This document shows positions 62,269-64,000 of a stretch of 64,000 bases of DNA, piece after piece (the stretch's first letter is position 1; every line of letters starts with the position of its first letter). Both the position numbers and the translations under genes were made by a program. Source of the DNA: Bradyrhizobium symbiodeficiens (GTDB lineage: Bacteria; Pseudomonadota; Alphaproteobacteria; Rhizobiales; Xanthobacteraceae); assembly GCF_002266465.3 (NCBI RefSeq), contig NZ_CP029427.2, positions 3,474,501 through 3,538,500 on the forward strand, read 5' to 3'. The notes beneath the pieces are model-generated. The model did no database searches, was not told the DNA's origin, and was given only the letters and a program-made list of their open reading frames with translations.

Positions 62269-64000
62269 ATGGCAAGGAACAAGTCGCCCCAAGATTACAA
62301 TCCGGACTTCGATCGGCGCGGCGTTCAGCAACAGCCGCAGGAATGGGACGACGCCGATTGGGATCCGGATCAGGAGGCGGCCGCGGGCCATCGCGCGCGC
62401 CGGCTGTTGTCGCGTTCCAATTCGGGCTTTCATCGCTTCGGCGACGGGTTTCGCAGGGTGCGGCGCTGGCTGGCCGCCGATCGTTGGCTGAAGCGGGTCG
62501 CGCTCGTCGTCGGGACCCTCGCCGTCGTCTTCGTCGGCTGCTTCGGGGCGCTGTGGTGGCGGCTCGGTGCCGGCCCCATCAATCTCGATATCGCAACGCC
62601 GTGGCTGGCGTCCGCGATCGAGGACAATATCGGTCACGGCAACACGGTCGAGATCGGAGGCACCCAGATCGAGCGCGCCGGCCGGGTCCGCATCGCCGTC
62701 CGCATCCGGGACATCATCGTCCGCGATCGCGATCACGCCGTCGTTGCCAGCGCGCCGAAGGCCGAAGTGAAGCTGTCGGGTGCAGGCCTCTTGATGGGGC
62801 ACCTGCGCGCCGAAAGTCTCAATCTGGTCGATGCCGAGCTCGCCATCCGCATCGCGCCCGACGGCACCGTCACCGTGTCCGCCGGCGATACCGCAAAGCC
62901 GCTGGCAACCGGCGTCGCCTCGAAGAAGGATGCGGGCCTGCCGCCGACATTCCCGCGCAATGGCGTCCCGCCGCCGCCATTCGCCACAGCGCCTGCGAGC
63001 CAGGATCCATCCCAAGCCGCCTCTCAAGGCCCGCCTCAGGCGACGGCGCAGAGCGGCATCCTTCAGGGCCTCGACTGGCTCGACAGTCTGAGCATGACCG
63101 GCCTCGACGGCCAGAACCTCAACGAGATCGGCCTGAAGAACGGCAATCTGATCGTCGACGATCAGCAGCGCGGCAGCAAATGGTCGTTTGAGAACATCAC
63201 GCTCAGCCTGCGCCGGCCGAGCCGCGGCGGCGTCACGCTCAGCCTGGGCGAAGAGGGCGCGCGCCCGTGGATGCTGCGCGCCACGATCGGGCCGGCCGAG
63301 AACGGCGTGCGCTCGGTCGACATCAAGGCCGACAAGCTCTCGACCTCCAACATCCTCCTGGCGCTGCGGGTCAAGGATCTCACCTACACGGCCGACCTGC
63401 CGCTGACGGGCGAGCTCAAGGGCGAGCTCGGCCGTGACGGCGTGCCGACCTTCTTCCGCGGCAAGATTGCGGTCGGCGCCGGCAATATCATCGACACCGA
63501 TACGCCGGACTATCCGATGGCGATCGACCAGGCCGAGATCAACGTCGAGTGGGACGCCAATCGGCGGGTGCTGGTCGCCCCGTTCAAGATCCTGTCGGGC
63601 GCAAACCGTCTGACGCTTCTGGCTCATCTCGAGCCGCCCAACGGCACCGTCAATGACTGGCAGCTCGGCTTCAGCGGCGGTTCGATCCTGCTCGGCGGCA
63701 TCGACAACGAGCCGCCGCTCGTCTTCAACCGCATCGCCGTCGGCTTCCGCTTCGACACCGATCACAAGCGTCTCCTGCTGACGCAGGCCGACATCAGCAA
63801 TGGCGAGATCGGCGTCGCCGGCACCGGTGCCATCGACTATTCCGGCGAGCCGCGGCTGACGCTGGGCTTTGCGGGAACGCCGATGTCGGCCTCCGCGCTG
63901 AAGCGGATGTGGCCGACGCTGGTCGTTCCCGAGTTGCGCGAATGGGTGATCGAGCGGATCGAGCGCGGTACGCTCCAGCGCATCGAGATCGGCGTCAATT
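62269..64000 (+). CDS. AsmA-like / DUF3971 envelope protein (truncated by window end)
   Basis: At least 577 residues, continuing past the window. A hydrophilic, Gln/Asp-rich cytosolic start is followed by an Arg-rich segment and a membrane helix (VALVVGTLAVVFVGCFGALW), then a long periplasmic region of beta-strand repeats (for example RAESLNLVDAELAIRIAPDG and GSILLGGIDNEPPLVFNRIA), typical of AsmA/YhdP-type proteins thought to move lipids between membranes. I prefer the ATG at 62269; the frame also has an ATG at 62146, but that stretch has only about 59% GC at third positions, low for this genome. Confidence 0.85.
   Translation, partial: MARNKSPQDYNPDFDRRGVQQQPQEWDDADWDPDQEAAAGHRARRLLSRSNSGFHRFGDGFRRVRRWLAADRWLKRVALVVGTLAVVFVGCFGALWWRLGAGPINLDIATPWLASAIEDNIGHGNTVEIGGTQIERAGRVRIAVRIRDIIVRDRDHAVVASAPKAEVKLSGAGLLMGHLRAESLNLVDAELAIRIAPDGTVTVSAGDTAKPLATGVASKKDAGLPPTFPRNGVPPPPFATAPASQDPSQAASQGPPQATAQSGILQGLDWLDSLSMTGLDGQNLNEIGLKNGNLIVDDQQRGSKWSFENITLSLRRPSRGGVTLSLGEEGARPWMLRATIGPAENGVRSVDIKADKLSTSNILLALRVKDLTYTADLPLTGELKGELGRDGVPTFFRGKIAVGAGNIIDTDTPDYPMAIDQAEINVEWDANRRVLVAPFKILSGANRLTLLAHLEPPNGTVNDWQLGFSGGSILLGGIDNEPPLVFNRIAVGFRFDTDHKRLLLTQADISNGEIGVAGTGAIDYSGEPRLTLGFAGTPMSASALKRMWPTLVVPELREWVIERIERGTLQRIEIGVN

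Noticed and set aside
61984..63765. Upstream 600 codons of the open frame containing the Bcp peroxiredoxin
   Set aside because: It is the antisense shadow of the AsmA-like gene; the peroxiredoxin family with its tail starts at 61977.

Overview
The window reads as chromosome of an alphaproteobacterium of the Bradyrhizobium/Rhodopseudomonas group. Signs are the high G+C content, the housekeeping gene orders (aroQ-accB-accC, and rne, amiC, mrcA, prfB), typical lineage proteins (BA14K, DUF1236, DUF2155, NDUFA12) and palindromic intergenic repeats. Several promoter-proximal motifs match FixK (TTGA/C-N6-T/GCAA) and EcfG (GGAAC-N16-CGTT) sites. I see no transposase, phage gene, tRNA, rRNA or CRISPR array. 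Identities rest on motif and family recognition by eye; no database search was run.

Layout. 0-5.5 kb: a B12-dependent ribonucleotide reductase (nrdJ) behind tandem NrdR-like boxes and a leader of about 415 nt, then an EamA exporter. 5.5-13.7 kb: an accessory block built around a bidirectional FixK-type box, with a DUF1254 protein and an octaheme-HEAT-TPR cytochrome on one side and a small exported protein, a Cys-type sulfatase and an outer-membrane channel-like protein on the other. 13.7-18 kb: a hybrid histidine kinase with response regulator, a BA14K protein and NDUFA12. 18-25.3 kb: an accessory insert between NDUFA12 and DUF2155, carrying repeats, a DJ-1/PfpI enzyme divergent from a GlxA regulator, a PepSY protein, a class A beta-lactamase divergent from a LysR regulator, a BASS transporter and an HSL-type esterase.

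25.5-39.9 kb: DUF2155, aat, a translationally coupled three-gene phosphorelay behind an EcfG-type promoter, accC-accB-aroQ, a DUF1236 protein (also with an EcfG-type promoter), a DsbA-like protein, an M48-TPR protease, an aminotransferase, bioY and dctA. 39.9-43 kb: an SDR oxidoreductase divergent from an MmyB-like regulator, and a DadA-like oxidase. 43-53.2 kb: cell-envelope and RNA genes: RNase E with a histidine-rich insert, amiC with a 23-bp tandem repeat starting in its 3' end, mrcA, prfB with a programmed +1 frameshift, and a beta-hydroxyacid dehydrogenase.

53.2-57.3 kb: a second probable oxygen-controlled island, with a FixK/Fnr-like regulator, a possible FixK-driven small RNA, a methyltransferase and an M20 amidohydrolase. 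57.5-64 kb: an EamA exporter, an orphan ABC substrate-binding protein, an M23 peptidase, a Bcp peroxiredoxin with a histone-H1-like tail, and a truncated AsmA/DUF3971 protein.

The best candidates for undescribed biology are the FixK-box cytochrome/sulfatase cluster, the FixK-box/terminator pair at 53.3-53.4 kb that could make a very short RNA, the nrdJ leader, and the EcfG-type kinase operon.
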